From Leifsonia poae (lineage in GTDB: Bacteria > Actinomycetota > Actinomycetes > Actinomycetales > Microbacteriaceae): DNA of 64,000 nucleotides. The notes under the pieces are model-generated. The model searched no databases. It worked only from the letters and a program-made list of their open reading frames with translations, and was not told the origin of the DNA. Below, piece by piece: positions 44,917-54,614 of the stretch. Where the stretch lies: NCBI RefSeq assembly GCF_027921845.1, contig NZ_BSEN01000001.1, positions 172,948 to 236,947 on the forward strand, written 5' to 3'. Position numbers and translations under genes: made by a program. Each line of letters opens with the position of its first letter. Position 1 is the first letter of the stretch.

Positions 44917-45935
44917 ACGGTCACCTCCGCCAGCACCGAGGACTCCCGGACCGACAGGGTCGGTTCGATCACCACCTGCTTCACGGGCGCACCGGGATCT
45001 GCGAGGCGCCGGATGAGCAGCTTCGCGGCTGCCTTCGCACGCTTTGCCGAACCGAGGTCGACGCTGGTGATCGAGGGATTGGCGAGCTCGGCGGCATCCG
45101 TGTCGTCCATGCCGACGACGGCCACGTCGTCGGGGACGCGGATCCCCCGGCTCGTGAGCTCTTTGAGGGTTGCGACGGCCAGCAGGTCGTTCGCGCAGAC
45201 GATCGCGTCCGGCGACGACTGCGCGAGCAGACGCGCGGCCGCCTTGCGCCCTGCCTTGTAGGTGAAGTCCGAGGCCGTGACCTGCAGGTCGGCGGTGGTC
45301 GTGAGGCCGAATCGCTCGATGGAGGTCAGATATCCGCTGAGTCGAGCCGCACCGGGGACGGTGTCGACGGGGCCGTTGACGAACGCGATGTGCTTGCGGC
45401 CCTGCTCGACCAGGTGCTCGACGGCGAGCCCGATGCCGGCGACCGAGTCGGCCCGTACGTTGTCGAGTTCGACGCCGGCCGGCAGCGAACCGATGATCAC
45501 GATCGGGAGCCGGCTCGACCGCAGTGCAGCGACCAGCGGCTCGGTGACGCGCAGCGGGCTGAGCAGGAGCCCGTCGGCGAAGCCTCGGTTGAGGCTCGAG
45601 AGCAGTTCGATCTGGTCCTGCGGATCGTTACCGGTCGACGAGAGCACGAGGCGGAACCCGGCCTTGGAGACGACGCGCGACACCTCGTGCATCATGGCGA
45701 CGTAGACGGGGTTTCCGACGTCGGCGACGGCGAAGGCGATCTGGTCGGTCCGCCCGACTTTGAGCGAGCGTGCGGTGGCGTCGGGCACGTAGCCCAGGGC
45801 TTCCGCCGCTTCGCGCACCTTCTCGGTGAGCTGCGGCGAGGCCGGCAGCCCGTTCAGCACGCGGGAGACCGATGCGATCGATACTCCGGCGCGCTCGGCC
45901 ACGAGGACGAGCGTCGACTTCCTGGTCTCGACCAC
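44913..45935 (-). CDS. LacI-family transcriptional repressor of the ribosyl-compound operon
   Basis: 340 residues. The N-terminal LacI helix-turn-helix is LVLVAERAGVSIASVSRVLN near 10-29, with the hinge helix near 50-60. A periplasmic-binding-type sensor domain follows (IVIIGSLPAGVELDNVRADS, VGMDDTDAAELANPSITSVD). The start GTG 45935 is preferred over ATG 45953/45950 because AGGGAG lies 7 bases upstream. It is the first gene of the operon it probably controls, through the operator at 45963-45987. Confidence 0.9.
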   Translation of the reverse strand: MVETRKSTLVLVAERAGVSIASVSRVLNGLPASPQLTEKVREAAEALGYVPDATARSLKVGRTDQIAFAVADVGNPVYVAMMHEVSRVVSKAGFRLVLSSTGNDPQDQIELLSSLNRGFADGLLLSPLRVTEPLVAALRSSRLPIVIIGSLPAGVELDNVRADSVAGIGLAVEHLVEQGRKHIAFVNGPVDTVPGAARLSGYLTSIERFGLTTTADLQVTASDFTYKAGRKAAARLLAQSSPDAIVCANDLLAVATLKELTSRGIRVPDDVAVVGMDDTDAAELANPSITSVDLGSAKRAKAAAKLLIRRLADPGAPVKQVVIEPTLSVRESSVLAEVTV

Positions 45936-45962
45936 TGGTGCTCCCTGCATCATCGAAGGTTC

Positions 45963-45987
45963 GTAAACGTTTACAAGAACGTTTACA
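45963..45987. promoter_or_regulatory. LacI operator, full palindrome plus half-site
   Basis: GTAAACGTTTAC at 45963-45974 is a perfect 12-bp palindrome with the central CG typical of LacI-family operators. AACGTTTAC at 45979-45987 repeats its right half 13 bp downstream. It lies 28-52 bp upstream of the lacI start codon, where binding would block the promoter of the whole operon, giving autoregulation. Confidence 0.8.
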
Positions 45988-46044
45988 GAGACGATAGCAC
46001 ATCGCAGATCGAGGGTGACGAACGGATCAGTGCAGAAGGCGGGG

Positions 46045-46344
46045 CTACGAGGCCGTTCGCCCGCGAGCGTCGGCGGCCGCGGCCGGCACGGCGTCGCGTT
46101 CCGGCTGCTCGACCTGGGCCCACAGCGCGTCGAGGGAGAGCCCGAGGACGGCGGCGATCGCGGCGATGGTCGGGAAGGCGGGGGTCGCCACCCTGCCCGT
46201 CTCGATCTTGCGGAGCGTCTCGGGCGAGATGCCGGCATCGAGCGCGGTGTGGAGCATCGAGCGCTCGCCCCTGGCCTGCCGCAGCAGGGCGCCGAGCCGT
46301 TCTCCGCGTTCGACGTCCGCGGGCGTGAGGGGCAACCTGACCAT
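46045..46344 (-). CDS. XRE-family helix-turn-helix regulator
   Basis: 99 residues. A helix-turn-helix at about 18-70 (RLGALLRQARGERSMLHTAL, then AGISPETLRKIETGR and TIAAIAAVLGLSLDALW) and an Ala-rich tail. It is divergent from the methionine aminopeptidase-like gene, which it probably regulates; XRE/map pairs recur in actinobacteria. TACAAT (46357 to 46352) lies 7 bases before the ATG, a leaderless layout. Confidence 0.88.
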   Translation of the reverse strand: MVRLPLTPADVERGERLGALLRQARGERSMLHTALDAGISPETLRKIETGRVATPAFPTIAAIAAVLGLSLDALWAQVEQPERDAVPAAAADARGRTAS

Positions 46345-46360
46345 GGTTCCGATTGTAGTA

Positions 46361-46403
46361 CCGGGATAGAAGTGCTGGGATAGTCTGACCGGTATAGTTA
46401 TCG
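46361..46403. promoter_or_regulatory. Three 14-bp-spaced repeats between xre and map promoters
   Basis: CCGGGATAG, CTGGGATAG and CCGGTATAG start at 46361, 46375 and 46389, with an exact period of 14 bp. The third contains TATAGT (46393-46398), a good -10 for the map-like gene. The array adjoins the TACAAT -10 of xre on the other side. It is probably the binding site of the XRE protein controlling both directions. Confidence 0.65.
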
Positions 46404-46449
46404 GTACCGTGAGATCCGGCAGGCGTGAGATCCATCAGAGAGGCACCAC

Positions 46450-47220
46450 ATGATCGAGATCCTGAACCCCGACGAACTGGCGCGAGCCCGCGAGACCGGG
46501 GCCCTGGTCGGCGGCATTCTGCGCTCGCTGAAGAGCCGCGTCACGGTCGGCACGAACCTCCTCGACATCGACGACTGGGCCGAGACGATGATCGTCGGCG
46601 CCGGAGCGCAGTCCTGTTACGTCGACTACGCGCCGTCGTTCGGGCGCGGTCCGTTCGGCCACCACATCTGCACGGCCGTCAACGATGCGGTGCTCCACGG
46701 GCTCCCGCACGACTACGCGCTCGCCGACGGCGATCTGCTGACCCTCGACCTCGCCGTCTCGCTGCACGGAGTCGCAGCGGACTCCGCCATCAGCTTCGTC
46801 GTGGGCGCATCGCAGCCCCCGGAGAGTGTCGCGCTGATCGGCGCGACCGAACGGGCGCTGAGCGCCGGCATCGCCGCGGCGGCCCCCGGAGCGCGCATCG
46901 GCGACATCTCCTCCGCCATCGGCTCCGTCCTGAGCGCGGCGGGGTACCCGATCAACCTCGAGTTCGGCGGACACGGGATCGGATCGACGATGCATCAGGA
47001 CCCGCACGTCTCGAACAGCGGACGGCCGGGCCGAGGCTACCGGCTCCGCCCGGGCCTCCTCCTCGCCTTGGAGCCGTGGGTCATGGCCGACACCGACGAG
47101 CTCGTCACCGACGCGGACGGGTGGACGCTGCGAAGCGCGACCGGCTGCCGCACGGCCCACAGCGAGCACACGATCGCCATCACCGCCGGCGGCGCCGAGA
47201 TCCTCACTCTGCCGAGCTAG
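46450..47220 (+). CDS. map: Type I methionine aminopeptidase-like M24 protein
   Basis: 256 residues of the pita-bread fold. Metal ligands are visible as the two Asp of LLTLDLAVSLHGVAADSAI near 97-115, His in FGGHGIGSTMHQ near 175-186, Glu in LALEPWV near 200 and Glu in TAHSEHTIAI near 238. It lies next to an XRE regulator rather than in the usual adk-map ribosomal cluster, so it is probably a second, regulated copy. GAGAGG lies 6 bases before the ATG, and two CGTGAGATCC repeats (46408, 46424) lie in the leader. Confidence 0.88.
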   Translation: MIEILNPDELARARETGALVGGILRSLKSRVTVGTNLLDIDDWAETMIVGAGAQSCYVDYAPSFGRGPFGHHICTAVNDAVLHGLPHDYALADGDLLTLDLAVSLHGVAADSAISFVVGASQPPESVALIGATERALSAGIAAAAPGARIGDISSAIGSVLSAAGYPINLEFGGHGIGSTMHQDPHVSNSGRPGRGYRLRPGLLLALEPWVMADTDELVTDADGWTLRSATGCRTAHSEHTIAITAGGAEILTLPS

Positions 47221-47250
47221 CGAACGGCAGAGCTGGCGACCGGGCGGGCG

Positions 47251-49101
47251 TCAGCCCAGGGCGGCGGGCAGCGTCACGGGCAGACGGCAGACGAAGTCGT
47301 GGCACAGGTACGCCGTCGCCAGGCCGTCGCGCGTCGTCCGCGCCGCGAACAGCTCGAACCCGGCTGCAGCGAACGCCTCGGCCTGCGACTCGTCGACGAC
47401 GGCGACCAGGCCGCTCGGCCGGCCGCGAACGGCGTCGACCATTCCGGAGGCGTCTCCCCCGCCGCCCGGCAGCACGACCACCAGCTGCTCCGGCTCCGCG
47501 GCGAGCGCCGACATGAGCTCGAGCGCGGCGCCGAACGCGCTCGGCGTCGCTCCGGCCGGCGCCGCCACGAGCCGCATGGCCTCGCGGGACGCCCGCTCGT
47601 AGCGGCGCTCGCCCGTCAGCAGGTAGAGCGTGTGCGCCGCCGCGGCCGCCGACGACAGACCAGACGGGTACGCCCCCTCCGACGGATCGACCCGGATGGC
47701 CATCCCGTTGCTCTGCAGCACCGGATCGCCGCCGCCCGGCACCTCGAACGGGCAGACCGTCTCACCGGCGGCGTCGAGGCACAGATCGATCAGATCGCGG
47801 GCGGCGGAGGCGAAGCCCACGTCACCGGTCACGAGTGCGAGTTCGAGCAGGCCGCCGGCGAAAGCGCCGTAGTCCTCGAGGGTCGCCGAGGCGTCGGAGG
47901 CCCGGTCGCCGAGGGAGGTGCGTACGAGCGTACCGTCGTCGCGGACGTGACGCTCGAGCAACAGCTCGGCCGCCTGCACGGCCGCCGCGATCCAGGCCGG
48001 TCGGTCCAGCGCGAAGCCGGCGCGCGCCAGTGCTCCGATCGCCAGGCCGTTCCAGCCGGTCAGCACCTTTCCGTCGATCGGCGGCGCCTCGAGGTTCGCG
48101 CGCTCCTGCGCCGTCGACCGGTAGTACGTCCCCTCGACCCTGGCGCCGTCGATCGTGCTCTCGGAGTCCTGCGCCGAGGCGAAGCCGCCCGTCGGACGCC
48201 GCAGCACGTCGAGGAGGAAGCCCGCCACGCCGTCCGCCGTGCGCTCGGCCCACTCGTCCGCCGTCAACTGCCAGGCCGTCGCGTAGTCGCGCAGCAGCAG
48301 GGCGTTGTCGTAGAGCATCCGCTCGTAGTGCGGGTCGCCCCAGTCTCGGCGAGTGGAGTACCGGAAGAATCCGCCGTCCAGGCCGTCGTGCAGCGGTGAC
48401 GACGCCATCCGCTCGAGCGCGCGGAGTGCGACGCCGGTGCCCGCCGGGCGGGAGAGCAGAAAGCCGAGCACCGGGGCGACAGGGAACTTCGGTGCGGTGC
48501 CGAACCCGCCGTACTCGGCGTCCTCGGCGGCGGCGAGCACCGCGACGGCATCGTCCAGCTCGCGCTCGGCCGGCAGATCGGCGGCGGCGGTGGCGGCCTC
48601 CGAGGCCGCAGCGAGGGCGCCGACGACGGCGGCCGCGTTGGCGTCCACCTCGGCGCGACGGTTCTCCCAGGCGTCCCAGACCGCGTCGAGCACCTGCCGG
48701 AACGAGGCCCGTCCGGCGATCGGAAGCGGAGGGAAGTAGGTACCCGCGTAGAAGGCACGTCCGCGCGGCGTCGTGAACACAGTGAGCGGCCAGCCGAGAT
48801 TTCCTGTGAACGCGCTCGCAGCCGACAGATAGCCCGCGTCGACATCCGGATGCTCTTCCCTGTCGACCTTCACGGCGACGAACCGCGCGTTCAGCTCGGC
48901 GGCCAGCACCGGGTCGCTGAAGCTCTCGCGGGCCATCACGTGGCACCAGTGGCAGGTCGCGTAGCCGACGGAGATCAGCACGGGGACATCCCGTCGCTCC
49001 GCCTCGGCGAAGGCCTCGGCCCCCCAGGGGAACCAGTCGACGGGGTTGTCCGCGTGCGAGCGCAGATACGGGCTGATCGCGTCCGCGAGCCGATTCGCCA
49101 T
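47251..49101 (-). CDS. DUF255 thioredoxin-domain protein (YyaL/SSP411 family)
   Basis: 616 residues. The N-terminal thioredoxin-like domain has [18 protein letters not shown] at 10-27 and the redox-type motif C50-HW-C53-H ([16 protein letters not shown]). A long alpha/alpha-toroid domain of the N-acylglucosamine-epimerase type follows ([46 protein letters not shown]). The function is not established. The ATG stands 6 bases after TATGGT (49113 to 49108). Confidence 0.93.
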   Translation of the reverse strand: MANRLADAISPYLRSHADNPVDWFPWGAEAFAEAERRDVPVLISVGYATCHWCHVMARESFSDPVLAAELNARFVAVKVDREEHPDVDAGYLSAASAFTGNLGWPLTVFTTPRGRAFYAGTYFPPLPIAGRASFRQVLDAVWDAWENRRAEVDANAAAVVGALAAASEAATAAADLPAERELDDAVAVLAAAEDAEYGGFGTAPKFPVAPVLGFLLSRPAGTGVALRALERMASSPLHDGLDGGFFRYSTRRDWGDPHYERMLYDNALLLRDYATAWQLTADEWAERTADGVAGFLLDVLRRPTGGFASAQDSESTIDGARVEGTYYRSTAQERANLEAPPIDGKVLTGWNGLAIGALARAGFALDRPAWIAAAVQAAELLLERHVRDDGTLVRTSLGDRASDASATLEDYGAFAGGLLELALVTGDVGFASAARDLIDLCLDAAGETVCPFEVPGGGDPVLQSNGMAIRVDPSEGAYPSGLSSAAAAAHTLYLLTGERRYERASREAMRLVAAPAGATPSAFGAALELMSALAAEPEQLVVVLPGGGGDASGMVDAVRGRPSGLVAVVDESQAEAFAAAGFELFAARTTRDGLATAYLCHDFVCRLPVTLPAALG

Positions 49102-49236
49102 GCGGCCACCATACGCGCCGCCGGTCGCGGGCGGCAGGCTGCGCGTTGGCCGGGAGCTTCGGCGCCATCCGCCGACCGAGCGTAAACTGGAGTCCGTACC
49201 CCGGACCCCGGTGCCAGACGCGCTGAGGGAGTCCGG

Positions 49237-50406
49237 ATGCCACAGGAAACGACACGATCGGTCACGATCGGCAACGGGGGCGCGTCCCCCGATTCCTACT
49301 CCGCGCTCGCCGCCATGATCCGCACCTCCGGTCTGATGCGACGACGGTACGGCTACTACTGGACGAAGCTCATCCTCGTCCCCGTGGTCACCCTCGCGGC
49401 CATCGGCCTCTTCGTCCTCATCGGCGACAGCTGGTGGCAGCTGTTCACCGCGGCGCTGTTCGCCTTCGTCTTCACGCAGATCGCGTTCCTCGGACACGAC
49501 GCTGCGCACCGTCAGATCTTCCGCTCCGGCCGTTGGAACGACTGGACGAGTCTCGTGGTCGGCGACCTCTTCGTCGGCATGAGCTACGGCTGGTGGCAGC
49601 ACAAGCACACGCGCCACCACGCCAATCCGAACAGGGAGGGCGTCGACCCCGATATCGATCTGCCTGTGGTGGCCTTCACCCCCGCACAGGCACTCTCGAG
49701 GCGCCCTCCCCTCTTCCAATGGGTCATCGGCCACCAGGGCTGGTTCTTCTTCCCGATCCTGCTGCTGGAGGGACTCTCGCTGCACGCGTCGAGCGTGCGG
49801 CGCATGTTCCTCAGGGAACCGCTGCAGCGCCGGCCGGTGGAGATCGCTTTTCTCGCCGTGCGGATCTTCGGCTATCTGGCCCTGGTGTTCCTGGTGCTGT
49901 CACCGGACAAGGCGGCCGTCTTCCTCGCGGTCCAGCTCGGCCTGTTCGGGTTCTACATGGGCATCTCCTTCGCCCCGAACCACAAGGGGATGCCGCTGGT
50001 TCCGCACGATGCCAAGCTCGATTTCCTCAACCGCCAGGTGCTGATGAGCCGCAACATCCGGGGCAGCAGGATGCTCGACTTCATGATGGGCGGCCTCAAC
50101 TACCAGATCGAGCACCACCTCTTCCCGTCGATGCCGCGCCCGCACCTGCGGCGCGCGGCGCCCGCCATCCGGGCGTTCTGCGACGAGCACGGCGTGCACT
50201 ACACGGAGACGACCCTGATCGCGTCGTATGTGATCGTGACCCACTACATCAACCGGGTCGGGCTCGGCGAGAAGGACCCGTTCGACTGCCCCCTGCTCGA
50301 GCTGCGAGCCACTCCCGGCGCGATCATCCGCACCGGCGCCCGCTCGCCCGACTTTCCGGCCATCGTGCCGGCGATCCTGCCGCCGAGCGCGGCCGACGAG
50401 AGCTGA
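49237..50406 (+). CDS. Membrane fatty acid desaturase (acyl-lipid/front-end type)
   Basis: 389 residues. The three histidine boxes of the di-iron site are present: HDAAH at 87-91, HTRHH at 124-128 and QIEHH at 290-294. The Gln-x-x-His-His third box, without a cytochrome b5 domain, is typical of bacterial acyl-lipid desaturases. Four or so membrane segments surround them. It introduces a double bond into membrane fatty acids using O2. GAGGGAG lies about 6 bases before the ATG. Confidence 0.93.
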   Translation: MPQETTRSVTIGNGGASPDSYSALAAMIRTSGLMRRRYGYYWTKLILVPVVTLAAIGLFVLIGDSWWQLFTAALFAFVFTQIAFLGHDAAHRQIFRSGRWNDWTSLVVGDLFVGMSYGWWQHKHTRHHANPNREGVDPDIDLPVVAFTPAQALSRRPPLFQWVIGHQGWFFFPILLLEGLSLHASSVRRMFLREPLQRRPVEIAFLAVRIFGYLALVFLVLSPDKAAVFLAVQLGLFGFYMGISFAPNHKGMPLVPHDAKLDFLNRQVLMSRNIRGSRMLDFMMGGLNYQIEHHLFPSMPRPHLRRAAPAIRAFCDEHGVHYTETTLIASYVIVTHYINRVGLGEKDPFDCPLLELRATPGAIIRTGARSPDFPAIVPAILPPSAADES

Positions 50407-50417
50407 GGCGGTACATC

Positions 50418-50576
50418 ATGGCGGTCATCATCATCCTCCTGGTCGTGTGGGCGGCCCTCGGCGTCGTCGGGTTCGCCTTCGACGGACTCCTCTGGCTCGG
50501 CATCATCGCGGCGATCCTGTTCATCGGAACGCTGGCGTTCGGCATCGCGCAGCGCGCGAACCACAGGACGCCCTGA
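50418..50576 (+). CDS. Small hydrophobic membrane protein, 52 aa
   Basis: Two predicted membrane helices (IIILLVVWAALGVVGFAF, LWLGIIAAILFIGTLAFGI) and a short basic tail. The ATG at 50418 lies 11 bp after the desaturase stop with GAGGCGG upstream, so it is probably cotranscribed. Such small hydrophobic proteins are common in actinobacteria and have no assigned function. Confidence 0.7.
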   Translation: MAVIIILLVVWAALGVVGFAFDGLLWLGIIAAILFIGTLAFGIAQRANHRTP

Positions 50577-50578
50577 CG

Positions 50579-51982
50579 TCAGGCCCTCCGCCGCCCGGCA
50601 GCGCCGCCGGCGGCGGAGTCGTGCAGGTTCGCCGGTGTCGAGAGGCCGAGGTGCTCGCGCAGCGTGCGCCCCTCGTACTCGGTGCGGAACAGCCCGCGCC
50701 GCTGCAGCTCGGGCACGACCAGCCCCGTGAACGCGCTGAATTGACCGTTCAGGAACGGCGTGAGCACGTTGAAGCCGTCGACCGCGCCGGCCTCGAACCA
50801 TTCCTGCAGGTGGTCGGCGACCTCGGCGCCGCTGCCGACGACCGCGGCCGCCGGCACGGCGTGGGTCGCGAGCAGCTGACGATAGGTCACCGGGCGCTCG
50901 CCCCCGAGGCGGCGCCCGGTTCGTCGTTCGACGAGCTCGAGCAGCCGCTGCCCGCCGTCGGCGAAGCGGCGCGCGACGCGCAGCGGCACGTCGTCGTCGA
51001 GATCGGGAGAGCCGAGCGGAACACCGACGACCGACGACAGCGCACGGATCGACCGGTTCGCCGGGAAGTCCGCGGACTGCGCGAGCGGAGAGCCGTCGTC
51101 GAGGGGCACCAACCGCAGGAGGTCGTCGAAAACCTCCTGCGCCTCACGCGTCGTCTCGGCGACGACAGGAAGGATCGGGGTGATCACCCGCGGGTCGTCC
51201 GTGCGGCCGTACGCCCGCGACTGCGCGATCAGCTCGGATCGGTAGGCCACCGCCTCCCGCAACGACGGCTGGGCGACCAGGGCCAGGTCGGCGAGCTCCG
51301 CCGCGAGTCGACGCGACCGCGACGAGCCTCCCGCGTGCACGATCGGCAGGTGGCCCTGCACAGGACGCGCGGCGTTGAGCGGTCCGGTCACGCTCACGAA
51401 CTCTCCCTGCGCATCCGTGCGGTGCAGCTTCTCCGGGTCGATCAGCCGACCGGTGCGACGATCGCGCACGAACGCGTCGTCCTCCCAGCTGTCCCAGAGC
51501 AGCCGGAGCGCGCGCAGGTACTCGGTGGCCTCGTCGTAGCGCGGCTCGGCTCCCCCGGGCCCGCGTCCGTGGTTGCCCGCCGCCCGCGGGTCGGCGCCGG
51601 TGACGATGTTGATGCCGGCGCGACCACCGCTCAAGCGGTCGATCGAGGCGGTCTGGCGCGCAAGCGTGTACAGGTCGAAGTAGCCGCTGTTCGCGGTCGC
51701 GATCAGGCCGATCCGCTTGGTGACGCCGGCCAGGAACGCGATCGAGCTCATCGGATCGAGACGCGCGAGCAGATCGGGATCGCGGAACTCCAGATCGGGC
51801 CCGGTCGCCAGCCACTCGCCGAAGAAGAGGTAGTCGAGTTTCGCGGCCTCCGCCGCACGCGCCGTCGCGCGCAGCACGGCGGGATCGCCGAGCGGATTGC
51901 TGTGCGCGCCCGGATAGCGCCAGCCGGACGGGTAGGCGCCGAGTGCGCGGAACACCGCGCCGAGGATGAGCGTGCGCGCCAT
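50579..51982 (-). CDS. FMN-dependent monooxygenase, LLM class (NtaA/SnaA/DszA type)
   Basis: 467 residues of the luciferase-like barrel. YLFFGEWLATGPD near 50, RIGLIATANSGYFDLYTLAR near 88, SGGRAGINIVTGADPRAAGN near 118 and HAGGSSRSRRLAAE near 215 match the two-component monooxygenases that use reduced FMN. The substrate may be a sulfonate, dibenzothiophene-like compound or chelator; it is not determined. It starts 23 bp after the FMN reductase gene, its likely partner. Confidence 0.9.
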   Translation of the reverse strand: MARTLILGAVFRALGAYPSGWRYPGAHSNPLGDPAVLRATARAAEAAKLDYLFFGEWLATGPDLEFRDPDLLARLDPMSSIAFLAGVTKRIGLIATANSGYFDLYTLARQTASIDRLSGGRAGINIVTGADPRAAGNHGRGPGGAEPRYDEATEYLRALRLLWDSWEDDAFVRDRRTGRLIDPEKLHRTDAQGEFVSVTGPLNAARPVQGHLPIVHAGGSSRSRRLAAELADLALVAQPSLREAVAYRSELIAQSRAYGRTDDPRVITPILPVVAETTREAQEVFDDLLRLVPLDDGSPLAQSADFPANRSIRALSSVVGVPLGSPDLDDDVPLRVARRFADGGQRLLELVERRTGRRLGGERPVTYRQLLATHAVPAAAVVGSGAEVADHLQEWFEAGAVDGFNVLTPFLNGQFSAFTGLVVPELQRRGLFRTEYEGRTLREHLGLSTPANLHDSAAGGAAGRRRA

Positions 51983-52005
51983 GCCTCAGGCGCTCGGCGC
52001 GATGC

Positions 52006-52653
52006 TCATCGGCCCAGGTACTTCGCGATCGAGTCGGCCTCGGCCACGTTGCTGCGGATCAGCGGGAGCGACCGGGCGACCGCCAGATCGATCCGCTCCT
52101 GCAGGTCGAGGCTCGTGACCGCACCGGCGGTGAAGTCGGAGTCGTTCGCGTAGACGCCGATCGGCAGGGTGAGCGCCTGGAAGAACCCGAACAGCGGCCG
52201 GAACTGGTGCTCGATGATGAGGGCGTGCCGGTCGGAGCCGCCGGTGGCGGCGAGCAGCACCGGGGTGTCCACGAGTGCGTACTGACCGACGAAGTCGAAC
52301 AGGTGCTTGAACAGGCCGGTGAACGACGCGCGGTACACGGGGCTCGCCACGACGAGCAGGTCGGCGTTCTCGATGCGCTGCAGTTCGTCCTCCACCGAGG
52401 CCGGCAGCTCGTCGCGCCGCAGCGTGCCGGCGAAGTCGGGGCCGATCTCGTTGACCGCGATCAGGTGGGCGTCGATGGAGAGCTCGCGCCCGTACGACGC
52501 GAGGATCTCCCGCACGAGAGCCGTCGTCTTGGACGGCGTGTGGAGGCTGCCGGAGACGGCGACGACGCGCAACGGCCGACCGGCGGCGCCGGTGGACCCT
52601 TCGCCGCCGGTGGATACCGCACCGGTCGCGGAGACTGACGAGAGCTGGGACAT
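52006..52653 (-). CDS. NADPH/NADH-dependent FMN reductase (MsuE-like)
   Basis: 215 residues. After a Ser/Gly-rich leader, the flavodoxin-like fold shows VVAVSGSLHTPSKTTALVRE near 30-49 and LLVVASPVYRASFTGLFKHL near 98-117. It supplies reduced FMN to the adjacent monooxygenase. The ATG stands 6 bases after TAGCGT (52665 to 52660), so the two-gene operon probably starts leaderless. Confidence 0.9.
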   Translation of the reverse strand: MSQLSSVSATGAVSTGGEGSTGAAGRPLRVVAVSGSLHTPSKTTALVREILASYGRELSIDAHLIAVNEIGPDFAGTLRRDELPASVEDELQRIENADLLVVASPVYRASFTGLFKHLFDFVGQYALVDTPVLLAATGGSDRHALIIEHQFRPLFGFFQALTLPIGVYANDSDFTAGAVTSLDLQERIDLAVARSLPLIRSNVAEADSIAKYLGR

Positions 52654-52666
52654 GCGACGACGCTAG

Positions 52667-54145
<1,479 letters not shown>

Positions 54146-54162
54146 CCCGTTAGGCTCGCGGT

Positions 54163-54570
54163 GTGCGCATCGTCTCGATCACCGGAAAGATCCTCTACGT
54201 CGTCGGCGTCTACGCCCTCCTGTTCGTCCTGAACATCTTCGTGTTCATGCGCTTGGTGAACCCGACGATCGACGTGGTCATCGTGGCGATCCTGAACATC
54301 GCGTACGTCGTGGTGGGGGTGCGCACCTTCCGCGGAGCCACGGAGAACCGTGAAGACCCGCGTGCCTGGTGGCGCGCGACCGCGCGGCCGGCAGCCGGTT
54401 TCTGGATCGGCGCCGGCCTCGCGGTGGGGTCGGGCATCTCGCTGCTCGGCGCCCTCGCGTCGAAGCCGGAGAACTCGTTCGTCCCTGCCGTCTCGTGCGT
54501 CGTCTACGGCGCGCTGGCGATCTTCTACCTGCACTCGTCGTACAAGCTCCGGATGCTCGACCAGCCCTGA
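54163..54570 (+). CDS. Small integral membrane protein, 135 aa
   Basis: Four predicted membrane helices. No known family. GTG 54163 is supported by TAGGCT (54151-54156) 6 bases upstream. It lies 17 bp after the aldo/keto reductase stop but has this apparent promoter of its own. TFRGATENREDPRAWWRATA is the main cytoplasmic loop. Confidence 0.75.
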   Translation: MRIVSITGKILYVVGVYALLFVLNIFVFMRLVNPTIDVVIVAILNIAYVVVGVRTFRGATENREDPRAWWRATARPAAGFWIGAGLAVGSGISLLGALASKPENSFVPAVSCVVYGALAIFYLHSSYKLRMLDQP

Positions 54571-54614
54571 GCGCGCGGGCCGCCGCGACCCGTCGGGAGG
54601 TGTTCGGAAGCCGG

